From Desulfuromonas sp. (GTDB lineage: Bacteria; Desulfobacterota; Desulfuromonadia; Desulfuromonadales; SZUA-401): DNA of 12,075 nucleotides. The DNA is taken from NCBI GenBank assembly GCA_002869605.1, contig PKUI01000043.1:1-12075 (forward strand), read 5' to 3'. The notes beneath the pieces are model-generated. The model searched no databases and was not told the DNA's origin. It saw only the letters and a program-made list of their open reading frames with translations. Made by a program: the position numbers and the translations under genes. The stretch's first letter is position 1, and each line of letters opens with the position of its first letter. This document shows positions 1 to 5,762 of this stretch, in pieces.

Positions 1-135
1 CAGCATATTGGTGAAACCGTAGATGGCGTTGGTCGCCTGCCCCTTGCTGTTGGAGAGGTGGCGGATGGCGTAATAGGCACGGTAGATGTAGCTGGAACCG
101 TCGATCAGAAAAAGCCGCTGGGGCTGGTCGGACAT
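1..135 (-). CDS. polA: DNA polymerase I, N-terminal fragment
   Basis: The minus strand encodes 45 codons from an ATG at 135-133 and runs off the window edge. The peptide contains LFLIDGSSYIYRAYYAIRHL followed by SNSKGQATNAIYGFTNML. This is the characteristic start of the 5'-3' exonuclease domain of bacterial DNA polymerase I, and D12 is the first metal-binding aspartate of that nuclease. The full enzyme removes RNA primers and fills gaps in replication and excision repair in the cytoplasm. A GAGAGG ribosome binding site lies 9 bases before the ATG, which fixes the start. Only the first few percent of the usual 900 or so residues are visible, so the presence of the proofreading and polymerase domains cannot be judged. 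Confidence 0.93.
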   Translation of the reverse strand, partial: MSDQPQRLFLIDGSSYIYRAYYAIRHLSNSKGQATNAIYGFTNML

Positions 136-167
136 AACGTAAAACCTCTCGGTTGGAATGGGGCGAC

Positions 168-195
168 ATTATGGCACGACACAGCGGAAAGACAA
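168..195 (-). promoter_or_regulatory. Probable sigma-70 promoter of polA
   Basis: On the minus strand, TTGTCT (195-190) is followed after 16 bases by CATAAT (173-168). Both differ from consensus by only one or two bases. The predicted transcript start lies about 25 bases before the polA ATG, leaving room for the ribosome binding site. Position and box quality support it; nothing else does. Confidence 0.5.
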
Positions 196-425
196 AGGGG
201 GCAGATACTAGTCAGGAACCCAATTGGCTGAAACTTATTTTTTATGATAAGGTGACAGAATAATTGAGCCTATTTACACAGAATATCTGAAACATTACTC
301 CCCACATGAACAACTTTGAAATCAACGAATGTAGTCCTTAACCATAGTTTTTGTTCGTTGTTCAATAATTAGTTACCAGTCAATTAAAGTCGATAAGTTC
401 GTTATTGAAACAGGAGAACATTGCT
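196..425. other. AT-rich intergenic stretch, no gene seen
   Basis: No credible coding frame lies between the polA promoter and the sulfotransferase start. The base composition drops sharply to AT-rich at about 230 and stays so through the next gene. This suggests the left edge of an acquired segment is near 200-240. I found no clear inverted repeats or target-site duplications marking the edge. Confidence 0.5.
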
Positions 426-1115
426 GTGAAAACATTGCCGAATGATCCGAACCTACTAGACAAAAAAAGCCTTTCTATGCAGATATTATACAGAGGTGTC
501 AGTAAAATACCGATTATCCCATCCATCAGACGCTATAATCTAACAATATCACATGAACAAAAGTTTGTATGGTATCGAGTAGCTAAAGTTGGCACCAGAA
601 CTATTCTTAATCACTTAAGGCAAAGTGGCGTTTGTCTTGATGTGGAACACGCAAGTAGGCTTCATTATCCAGTGAACTCTTTTAAAGACTATTTTAAATT
701 TGCTTTTGTTCGAAACCCCTGGGACCGACTTGTCTCGTGCTGGCGCGACAAGGTTATCAACAACAACCTTTTTAACTTTGACAGCACCAACCTAGAACAA
801 ATGAAAAAGTTTGAAAATTTTGTCGATTTTGCATCTAGCCTTGACATTGACAGGTGTAATCGTCATTTACGTTCGCAATCATCCTTGATCGACCTTAACA
901 GGGTCGACTACCTGGGCCGCTTGGAAACCTTTGAAGATGATGCAAACCATATATTCGATGAGATAGGAATTGCTTCTCAAAAAATTGTTCGCAAAAATGT
1001 AACTTGCAGAAAAAAAACCTATCAAGAGCACTATAGTGACCAGCTTGCAGAAAAAGTCGCCGAGATTTATCAAAAGGATATTCAAATCTTCGGATACCAA
1101 TTTGAAACAGAATGA
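426..1115 (+). CDS. Sulfotransferase family 2-like protein
   Basis: This 229-residue protein is probably a PAPS-dependent carbohydrate sulfotransferase of the sulfotransferase family 2 (HNK-1/chondroitin sulfotransferase type). Two PAPS-binding signatures are visible: RVAKVGTRTI at residues 51-60 (5'-phosphosulfate loop) and FAFVRNPWDRLVS at 92-104 (3'-phosphate site, with the typical RNPWDR). I see no signal peptide, so it should act in the cytoplasm, perhaps on a surface polysaccharide precursor; the substrate is unknown. The GTG start at 426 is preferred because AGGAG at 412-416 sits 9 bases upstream. An in-frame TTG at 405 would add 7 residues but has no ribosome binding site. The gene is much more AT-rich than its neighbours and has no polysaccharide genes beside it, both signs of horizontal transfer. 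Confidence 0.8.
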   Translation: MKTLPNDPNLLDKKSLSMQILYRGVSKIPIIPSIRRYNLTISHEQKFVWYRVAKVGTRTILNHLRQSGVCLDVEHASRLHYPVNSFKDYFKFAFVRNPWDRLVSCWRDKVINNNLFNFDSTNLEQMKKFENFVDFASSLDIDRCNRHLRSQSSLIDLNRVDYLGRLETFEDDANHIFDEIGIASQKIVRKNVTCRKKTYQEHYSDQLAEKVAEIYQKDIQIFGYQFETE

Positions 1116-1362
1116 CCCCCTGACACATAACAACATAAGCCGAACCGATCGAGCCTTGTCCCGGTAAAGTGGACCAGCCCACCTAACTGCGGGAAGAGAA
1201 ATGGCTCGGCTCATGTCAACGGCGGCAAAACCATGGAGTTCACTCTGCCATAACGAGCGCTCCCAAATTTAATCGTGCACCGGGGCACGAAGGCCGAGTT
1301 CAAATCAACGTCTCGACCGGCCTCACACCTCCCCTCACTGGAACTCCCCTTGGAATTTCTGA
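1116..1362. other. Intergenic stretch after the sulfotransferase
   Basis: Composition returns to GC-rich near 1140. Frames here are short, or rich in Arg, Ser and Pro as expected of non-coding GC-rich DNA. I see no promoter, RNA gene or clear terminator. The segment probably contains the right edge of the AT-rich island and decayed flanking sequence. Confidence 0.4.
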
Positions 1363-1557
1363 CCAAAAAGGATTTTTTCAGCCAGACCAACCCGGGTGTC
1401 ACCTCGGCGCTACCTAAACGCTCTTCCTCTCTACCTGATCTTCCAGGACATCGCTCCTCAGTCACATCTGGCGCGCCACTGGGCACCGCCGCTCGGCACG
1501 GTGCTCGGTTTCTTCCTGGCACTGTACAGCAAGATGCTGCTGGGGCACCCCGACTAG
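1363..1557 (+). pseudogene. C-terminal scrap of an unknown membrane protein
   Basis: A frame with no good start, opening after an in-frame TGA at 1360, ends at TAG 1555-1557. Its last 48 or so residues look like real protein: RYLNALPLYLIFQDIA, then HWAPPLGTVLGFFLALYSKM and a short polar tail. This is one membrane-helix-like segment preceded by an amphipathic stretch, unlike the Arg/Ser/Pro-rich peptides in the other frames. No family is recognised. It ends 22 bases before the DUF1294 gene, so it may be the remains of the gene that once preceded it, its front lost when the AT-rich island arrived. It could also be a chance open frame. Confidence 0.35.
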
Positions 1558-1579
1558 TACGCCCCATGGAAAAGACCCA

Positions 1580-1963
1580 ATGACCCGCATCATCGCGCAC
1601 TCGGTAGCACTGATCTTCCTGGCCGCCCTGACAGCCTCGGCGGCAAGCGGCCGGACACCGCTGGCGACCTTTTACCTCTACCTCGTCGTCAGTCTAATGA
1701 CCTTCGCCTGGTACGCCAGGGACAAGTCTGCCGCGCGTCGTGGAGCGCGACGCACCCCGGAGAACAGGCTGCACCTGCTCGCATTACTGGGAGGCTGGCC
1801 GGGGGCACTGATGGCACAGCAGCAATTGCGACACAAAACCCGCAAGCTCCCCTTCCACGTCCTGTTCTGGGCAACGGTTGCCCTCAACTGCGGCACGCTG
1901 ATCTTGCTCCATTCCCCGCAAGGGGTTACCTTCCTGCAACAGCTAGGCGCCGGAAGCTGGTGA
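1580..1963 (+). CDS. DUF1294 family small membrane protein
   Basis: A 127-residue protein with three hydrophobic segments (about residues 5-22, 26-46 and 92-112). The family signature is clear in the middle: YARDKSAARRG, then ENRLHLLALLGGWPGALMAQ, RHKTRKLPF and the FWATVALN helix. DUF1294 proteins are inner-membrane proteins of unknown function; some are fused to cold-shock domains, but this one has no such domain. The first hydrophobic stretch may be an uncleaved anchor. The ATG at 1580 has only a weak GGAAAAG element 5 bases upstream. The next gene starts 28 bases after the stop and is also a small membrane protein, so the two may be cotranscribed. Confidence 0.8.
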   Translation: MTRIIAHSVALIFLAALTASAASGRTPLATFYLYLVVSLMTFAWYARDKSAARRGARRTPENRLHLLALLGGWPGALMAQQQLRHKTRKLPFHVLFWATVALNCGTLILLHSPQGVTFLQQLGAGSW

Positions 1964-1991
1964 ACGCAGAGCCCCTCTAACAGGAATCGTT

Positions 1992-2453
1992 ATGTTCTTA
2001 CGCGCACTGTTGGCCTTCCTGCTCCTCCCCGGACTGGCGGCGTTTGTAGCCCCACCGCTGCTGGTCAGACTTGACCCGTGGCGAGGCGTACCGATTGCCG
2101 CCGGGTGGTGTGTGATCGTCCTCGGCACCCTGCTGCTGCTCTGGTGCGTACGCGACTTCTATCTCTCCGGCAAGGGGACGCTGGCCCCATGGGATCCACC
2201 GAAGAAATTGGTAGTGATCGGCCTTTACCGCCTGGTACGCAACCCGATGTACGTCGGGGTATTGACCCTGGTGGCCGGCTGGGCACTCCTGCATGCCTCG
2301 CCGCTTCTGACGAGCTACACGGTGCTGCTCGCCATCGGCTTTCACCTGCGCGTGATCCGCTACGAGGAACCGTGGCTCGCCGAGCAGTTCGGCGACGACT
2401 GGCAGCGCTACCGTACCCACGTCGGTCGCTGGTGGCCACGAAGTTCACCGTAG
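1992..2453 (+). CDS. Isoprenylcysteine methyltransferase-type membrane protein
   Basis: A 153-residue integral membrane protein of the isoprenylcysteine carboxyl methyltransferase / phospholipid methyltransferase (ICMT/PEMT-like) group. The conserved C-terminal signature is present: GLYRLVRNPMYVGVL near residues 77-91, then YEEPWLAEQFGDDWQRYR near 124-141, followed by a short basic end. Hydrophobic segments lie at about 3-24, 31-53 and 85-117. In this group the RNPMY and E-E-x-L elements form the SAM-binding pocket. The bacterial substrate is usually unknown and is unlikely to be a prenylated protein here. The ATG at 1992 is supported by AGGA at 1982-1985, 6 bases upstream. It follows the DUF1294 gene closely. 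Confidence 0.82.
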   Translation: MFLRALLAFLLLPGLAAFVAPPLLVRLDPWRGVPIAAGWCVIVLGTLLLLWCVRDFYLSGKGTLAPWDPPKKLVVIGLYRLVRNPMYVGVLTLVAGWALLHASPLLTSYTVLLAIGFHLRVIRYEEPWLAEQFGDDWQRYRTHVGRWWPRSSP

Positions 2454-2604
2454 AAATCCACCTATTTAATTAGCAAAAAAAATTGGGGAAAACACCCACC
2501 GTACCGCCATCTCTGACATCGACCTGATTAACGACAATAATCCCGGCATCACATTTACTGACTCGAAAATCCTCCAACGAAAATGATTGCCCTTAAATAG
2601 ATAC

Positions 2605-2622
2605 CCCCGGGTAAACCCGGGG
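2605..2622. repeat. IS right-end hairpin
   Basis: Perfect 7-bp inverted repeat (CCCCGGG/CCCGGGG) around a TAAA loop, 45 bases beyond the transposase stop. It has the same loop and stem length as the hairpin at the other end, as expected for the structures bound by Y1 transposases. A second inverted repeat (AACTGAT/ATCAGTT, 2638-2644 and 2656-2662) lies just inside it. Confidence 0.7.
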
Positions 2623-2666
2623 TTCTAAGGCTCCGCCAACTGATCGCCTTCAGCAATCAGTTAAAT

Positions 2667-3095
2667 TCACAGCACCTCACGGTGCTGACCTGAATCCTGG
2701 CGTCCTTGGTATTCTACGTACTTTTTGATTGTCTTCTCATCCACACCGACACTACTTACAAAGTAGCCCGGCGACCACACGATGTTATCGGACCAATATA
2801 CTTTGGATAGCCATTCAAATTTCTTACGCATTCTAGACGACGATTGGCTTTTCAACCTTCCCATCACTTCTGAAATTGAATACTTCGGCGAAATAATCAT
2901 CACCATATGAAGATGATCACCGTCAAAGCCAATCGTCTCAATCTCTACGCCGGGCATCTGCCGCAATAGCCCAGTGAGCACCTTTTCAAGGTACTCACGG
3001 ACACCAGGCTTCAGGATCCTACGGCGGTATTTGCATACCCAGATAACGTGGTATTGCAAACGATACGCACAATGTGATGAGACTCGGACTTCCAT
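2667..3095 (-). CDS. tnpA: IS200/IS605 TnpA (Y1 HUH transposase)
   Basis: A 142-residue single-domain transposase that cuts and rejoins single-stranded DNA through a tyrosine-DNA intermediate. The fold signature is complete. YRLQYHVIWVCKYRRRIL at residues 11-28 forms the first strand. The HUH metal-binding pair is H61-L62-H63. The PKYSISEVMGRLKSQSS region follows, then W-SPGYF-SSVG, and the catalytic Y126 with Q130 lies in IKKYVEYQ. Length is normal for the family, with no frameshift. The ATG at 3095 is preceded by a GGTG element. A 7-bp inverted repeat (2670-2687) overlaps the last codons and stop. The gene fills most of the element and has no TnpB partner. Confidence 0.93.
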   Translation of the reverse strand: MEVRVSSHCAYRLQYHVIWVCKYRRRILKPGVREYLEKVLTGLLRQMPGVEIETIGFDGDHLHMVMIISPKYSISEVMGRLKSQSSSRMRKKFEWLSKVYWSDNIVWSPGYFVSSVGVDEKTIKKYVEYQGRQDSGQHREVL

Positions 3096-3127
3096 CTCAG
3101 CACCATACCGCCTCCGGGCTCATTCAT

Positions 3128-3145
3128 CCACGGCTAAAGCCGTGG
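3128..3145. repeat. IS left-end hairpin
   Basis: Perfect 7-bp inverted repeat CCACGGC/GCCGTGG with a TAAA loop, about 33 bases upstream of the transposase ATG. It pairs in design with the hairpin at the other end, and probably serves both as the TnpA recognition structure and as a brake on outside transcription reading into tnpA. Confidence 0.7.
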
Positions 3146-3164
3146 TGTTCTGTCTTCGACCGCA

Positions 3165-3195
3165 TAAAAAAGGCCGCCCGTAAACAGGCGGCCTT
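3165..3195 (-). terminator. Rho-independent terminator of the lipoprotein gene
   Basis: A 9-bp stem AAGGCCGCC/GGCGGCCTT (3170-3178 and 3187-3195) with an 8-base loop is followed on the minus strand by a T run from the A run at 3166-3171. It starts 27 bases past the lipoprotein stop codon. The IS end lies only about 20 bases beyond it. Confidence 0.85.
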
Positions 3196-3221
3196 AATGG
3201 AAACAATTTGCAAGAAACCGT

Positions 3222-4145
3222 TTATAGCTCAGTAAAGGTCAATGTTGAAACATCATCAAGATTATCAAGGGTATCATAATCGACGACACCGGCACTCACA
3301 ACAGTCGCCGTGCTGCTAACCAGCTTATACAGTTCGGAAGCCCATCCATCTGTAAAGTCTAATCTCAAGACACCACCTGTAATGGTGTAGCTAAAGGAAA
3401 ATGTTCCATCGGTCGGATTATAGATCTGTCCACCACCAGAGCCGTCAAAAGTGGCTGTCTCGCCAGCAACATCTGACAAGGCAAACGTCTTATTCGCCAC
3501 ATCGCTATCGACAAACGCTTCTGTTTTGTCCCAGGTTTTAACAGTTGAACCGGTACTATCGGTAATTTGCACAGAAAGTGCATTGGGATTGTTGACAAGT
3601 AAAACAAAGCTTCCGTTGCCATCAGCACCAAAATCAAAGGTTATGGTATCAGCACTCGTAGAGGTCCAGTTGCCACTCAGCGACCAAACATTTCCATCGG
3701 AGCCTTGGGCTTCTAGCACCCCGCCCACTCCGAACTGAATAGCAACCGTCGAACCGGTATCTATCTCTATAAAGTTCTGGCCTGTCACTAAATCAGCGAA
3801 TGTGGCATCAGCGATTGGCGTCATTTCAATATTGCAATCTACCGTAACCAAATCTACGTTACAGGTTCCGGTATAGTCGACATACCCTGTAAGTGCCGCG
3901 TTGATAATATGGTTCCCGGTAGTAACGCCATCAATAGAGTAAAAGCCAACATCATTGGTGTTACCGGATTTGCCATCGATCTGGACAGTGACTCCTTGCA
4001 ACGGCAAAGATGTCGTTCCATCCGTTACAACCCCCGCTACCGTAGCAATCTCCAAGTGATCGGTAACACTGCTGCTCCCGCCACAACCGGACAGAATCAA
4101 CACTGCTACACACAGCGTTGCCAAAACTTGAATCATCTTCTTCAT
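3222..4145 (-). CDS. Putative lipoprotein with carboxypeptidase-regulatory-like domain
   Basis: A 307-residue exported lipoprotein. The N-terminus has a type II signal peptide: MKKMIQ, a hydrophobic core, and the lipobox LSGC with C21 as the lipidated residue, followed by Gly/Ser. Residues about 36-110 look like a carboxypeptidase-regulatory-like / Ig-like beta-sandwich (VAGVVTDGTTSLPLQGVTVQ, GFYSIDGVTTGNHIINA). The remaining 190 residues are acidic, rich in Thr, Ser, Asp and Gly with many short beta strands. They contain repeated motifs such as WSLSGNWTSTSADTITFDFG and match no family I can name. The likely site is the outer membrane or cell surface. AGGAGGT lies 7 bases before the ATG, a strong ribosome binding site. 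The gene is monocistronic, with its own terminator. It is more AT-rich than the core genes, so it may be acquired. Confidence 0.72.
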   Translation of the reverse strand: MKKMIQVLATLCVAVLILSGCGGSSSVTDHLEIATVAGVVTDGTTSLPLQGVTVQIDGKSGNTNDVGFYSIDGVTTGNHIINAALTGYVDYTGTCNVDLVTVDCNIEMTPIADATFADLVTGQNFIEIDTGSTVAIQFGVGGVLEAQGSDGNVWSLSGNWTSTSADTITFDFGADGNGSFVLLVNNPNALSVQITDSTGSTVKTWDKTEAFVDSDVANKTFALSDVAGETATFDGSGGGQIYNPTDGTFSFSYTITGGVLRLDFTDGWASELYKLVSSTATVVSAGVVDYDTLDNLDDVSTLTFTEL

Positions 4146-4367
4146 CCGTAATACCTCCTAGTTTATTTGATGGCACCCGTAAAACATGCCAGTTAACAAC
4201 CCGTGAATACTTTTTATAACTCAATTACTTACAGAATTAAAAGGAAAAAGGCCGCCCTCCCCCAAGCTGCATCCACCTGCACACCGGACCTGCGCTTGCC
4301 GCTCTTGGCAACAACATTGCCTAATGCTAATGATCAATTTATTTCATTTTATTTCCGGGAGAATGTC

Positions 4368-4740
4368 ATGCTTAGTTTTATCTTTACTCTTGCAGGCTTA
4401 CTTATCATTGTCGGCGCCGTGGCCGGCTATTTCGTGCTCCCCTACGTGGCCAATTCACGTTTTGAAAAAGCTGAAAGGCTGTGGCGCGAAAGCGGCGGCG
4501 ATGGTGAGTCGCGCGGCCAGACCGGTCGAGCCGGGCCTATCGATCTGACCCGCGATCACCATCGGGGTGTTCGGCATCTGCGTGATGATGCTCAACAGCG
4601 CGGTCTACTATGCCGAGCCGGGCTATAATTACCTGGTCCAGCACCCACCGGCCGCCAGCTCGGCGAGCCCCCCCTGGCAAACCTTGACTTCATGCGCTGC
4701 CGCAAGCGCTTTATCCCTTTCCTTTTTCAACCCCAAAAAA
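4368..4740 (+). pseudogene. Decayed SPFH/band-7-like membrane protein N-terminus
   Basis: An ATG at 4368 with GGGAGA upstream opens MLSFIFTLAGLLIIVGAVAG, a membrane helix, then YFVLPYVANSRFEKAERLWR ending near residue 42. After that the frame turns to Arg-rich nonsense and stops at 4626-4628. The next frame (+1), from about 4552, carries protein-like sequence: AITIGVFGICVMMLNSAVYY then AEPGYNYLVQHP. Past 4645 another frame continues with TGRQLGEPPLANLDFM. Membrane helix, charged linker, second helix and A-E-P-G-Y-x-Y-L-V-Q-x-P resemble the front of SPFH/band-7 membrane proteins; this family call is from memory. At least two frameshifts, an internal stop and loss of the rest mark it as a pseudogene. 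Confidence 0.5.
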
Positions 4741-4764
4741 AGGGCACGGAAAGCATCCATGCCC
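4735..4764 (-). terminator. Orphan Rho-independent terminator, minus strand
   Basis: On the minus strand, GGGCA-T-GGA pairs with TCC-G-TGCCC (9 bp including one G-U) around a 5-base loop, followed directly by seven Ts (A run 4735-4741). The G-U pair becomes a C-A mismatch on the plus strand, so it favours minus-strand transcripts. No convincing gene ends just before it. An ORF covering it (stop at 4711) would run through the terminator and is not credible. Confidence 0.7.
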
Positions 4765-4778
4765 AAAATAACAACATA

Positions 4779-5205
4779 ACAGTTGGAGAGAGTCGTCAAC
4801 ACGCCAACGCGTGGTTTTGTTAGGTGGTTTTGTTAAAACCCTGCAGAGCGAACCGGCAGGATAACGCTCACAGAAGATATCAATTGCAGCGAGAATGCCA
4901 AAAGCAAAAAATCGTTTCATGTGTTTTTCCAAATATACTGAAACATTCAAAAATACTCCGATTGTTTATTTACCGGCTCCGCACAAAACCGATGCCCAAC
5001 GTTTTTCAATGAAGCTAAATCGCGATTAAAGCGTCATTTCACCCACGTGCACGTAAGCACACTGCAGGGTCCCAACAAAACATCGCGCGTATTGCTGTCA
5101 CACCCCTTTCCCCTAGAAGTGCTACGGATTTATGCTACTCTTTTCATTTCAAACGACCGTCGAGAATAAACTTTGTCTACCCACAGATACGAGGAGGACT
5201 CAACC
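4779..5205. other. Gene-poor region upstream of rubrerythrin
   Basis: This stretch contains a 13-bp tandem repeat (4811-4835), a possible minus-strand -10 box TATATT (complement of 4932-4937) and a perfect 10-bp palindrome ACGTGCACGT (5045-5054). The rubrerythrin leader follows, with a possible -10 box TATGCT at 5131-5136 but no good -35 box. No supported protein gene is present. A minus-strand transcript from near 4925 to the terminator at 4735 is possible. Confidence 0.45.
4811..4835. repeat. 13-bp tandem repeat, two copies
   Basis: GTGGTTTTGTTA occurs at 4811-4822 and again at 4824-4835, separated by one G, giving a period of 13 bases. The second copy continues into a small inverted repeat GGTTTT-GTT-AAAACC (4826-4840). 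Confidence 0.8.
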
Positions 5206-5706
5206 ATGAGCACCAAGGACAATCTCGCCGACGCCTTTGCCGGAGAAAGCCAGGCTAACCGCAAGTATCTCGCCTTTGCCAAGCAGGCTGAAACCGACGG
5301 TCTGCCCCAGGTCGCCAAGCTGTTCCGCGCCGCGGCACACGCGGAAACCATTCACGCCCACGCCCACCTTCGCGCCATGGGCGGCATCAACAAGACCGAG
5401 GAAAACCTCGCCGCGGCAATCGAGGGAGAAGGGTTCGAGTTCCAGAAGATGTATCCGCCCTACCTAGAGGAAGCGCAGAAAGAAGGGGATCGCATGGCGG
5501 AGGTTTCTTTCCGCAATGCCCTGGCGGTGGAAGAGGTCCATTACGAGCTCTATTCCAAGGCACTGGAAGCGGTCAAAGTGGGAGGCGATCTTCCGCAGCG
5601 CGAGGTCTACGTCTGTGAGATCTGCGGCAACACCGTCTATGATCACGCCCCCGACAAGTGTGACGTATGCGGGGTCCCGAAGGAACGTTTCAGCAAGATC
5701 GACTGA
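5206..5706 (+). CDS. rbr: Rubrerythrin
   Basis: A 166-residue cytoplasmic diiron peroxidase that reduces hydrogen peroxide to water with electrons from NAD(P)H via rubredoxin-type carriers. The ferritin-like domain (residues 1-130) carries the expected ligands: E14, E47-x-x-H50, E75-x-x-E78 and E109-x-x-H112. The C-terminal rubredoxin-like domain (135-166) has C137-x2-C140 and C152-x2-C155 for one Fe(SCys)4 centre. Length and domain order match the short rubrerythrin type. The ATG at 5206 is chosen because GAGGAGG (5191-5197) lies 8 bases upstream; an in-frame TTG at 5173 lacks a site. It leads an apparent operon with the flavoprotein that follows, which could be its electron donor. Induction by peroxide or oxygen is likely from family knowledge but no known operator was recognised. 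Confidence 0.96.
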   Translation: MSTKDNLADAFAGESQANRKYLAFAKQAETDGLPQVAKLFRAAAHAETIHAHAHLRAMGGINKTEENLAAAIEGEGFEFQKMYPPYLEEAQKEGDRMAEVSFRNALAVEEVHYELYSKALEAVKVGGDLPQREVYVCEICGNTVYDHAPDKCDVCGVPKERFSKID

Positions 5707-5717
5707 TTACAGCTGGT

Positions 5718-5743
5718 CATGCCGGGGCCTGCGCCCCGGCATG
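5718..5743 (+). promoter_or_regulatory. Strong intercistronic hairpin
   Basis: An 11-bp perfect stem CATGCCGGGGC/GCCCCGGCATG closes on a 4-base loop (CTGC), 12 bases after the rubrerythrin stop and 7 bases before the next ribosome binding site. There is no T run, so it is not a standard terminator. It may slow 3' decay of the rubrerythrin message or reduce read-through, giving more rubrerythrin than flavoprotein. Confidence 0.7.
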
Positions 5744-5762
5744 GCCAAGCGGAGAGCAACGT

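Larger units (their letters stand above)
2600..3150 (-). mobile_element. IS200/IS605-type insertion sequence
   Basis: The element contains one Y1 transposase gene flanked by two hairpins of the same design. Each has a 7-bp stem with a TAAA loop on the plus strand: CCACGGC-TAAA-GCCGTGG at 3128-3145 (transposase-upstream, left end) and CCCCGGG-TAAA-CCCGGGG at 2605-2622 (right end). IS200/IS605 elements have subterminal hairpins instead of terminal inverted repeats and make no target duplication. The exact tips therefore cannot be fixed, and the limits given are estimates. It sits between the methyltransferase-type gene and the terminator of the lipoprotein gene. No TnpB gene is present, so it is an IS200-like solo-TnpA form. 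The transposase is intact, so it may still be mobile. Confidence 0.8.

Noticed and set aside
1211..1600. Overlapping plus and minus ORFs of about 100-130 codons at 1211-1600
   Set aside because: Both are Arg/Ser/Pro-rich with no ribosome binding site; only the other plus frame ending at 1557 looks protein-like.
4711..4920. Minus-strand small ORF starting MKRFFAFGILAAIDIF
   Set aside because: The first 16 residues look like a signal or membrane segment, but the frame runs through a strong minus-strand terminator at 4735-4764 before its stop. The C-terminal half is Cys/Phe-rich and not protein-like. A small RNA or relic is a better reading.
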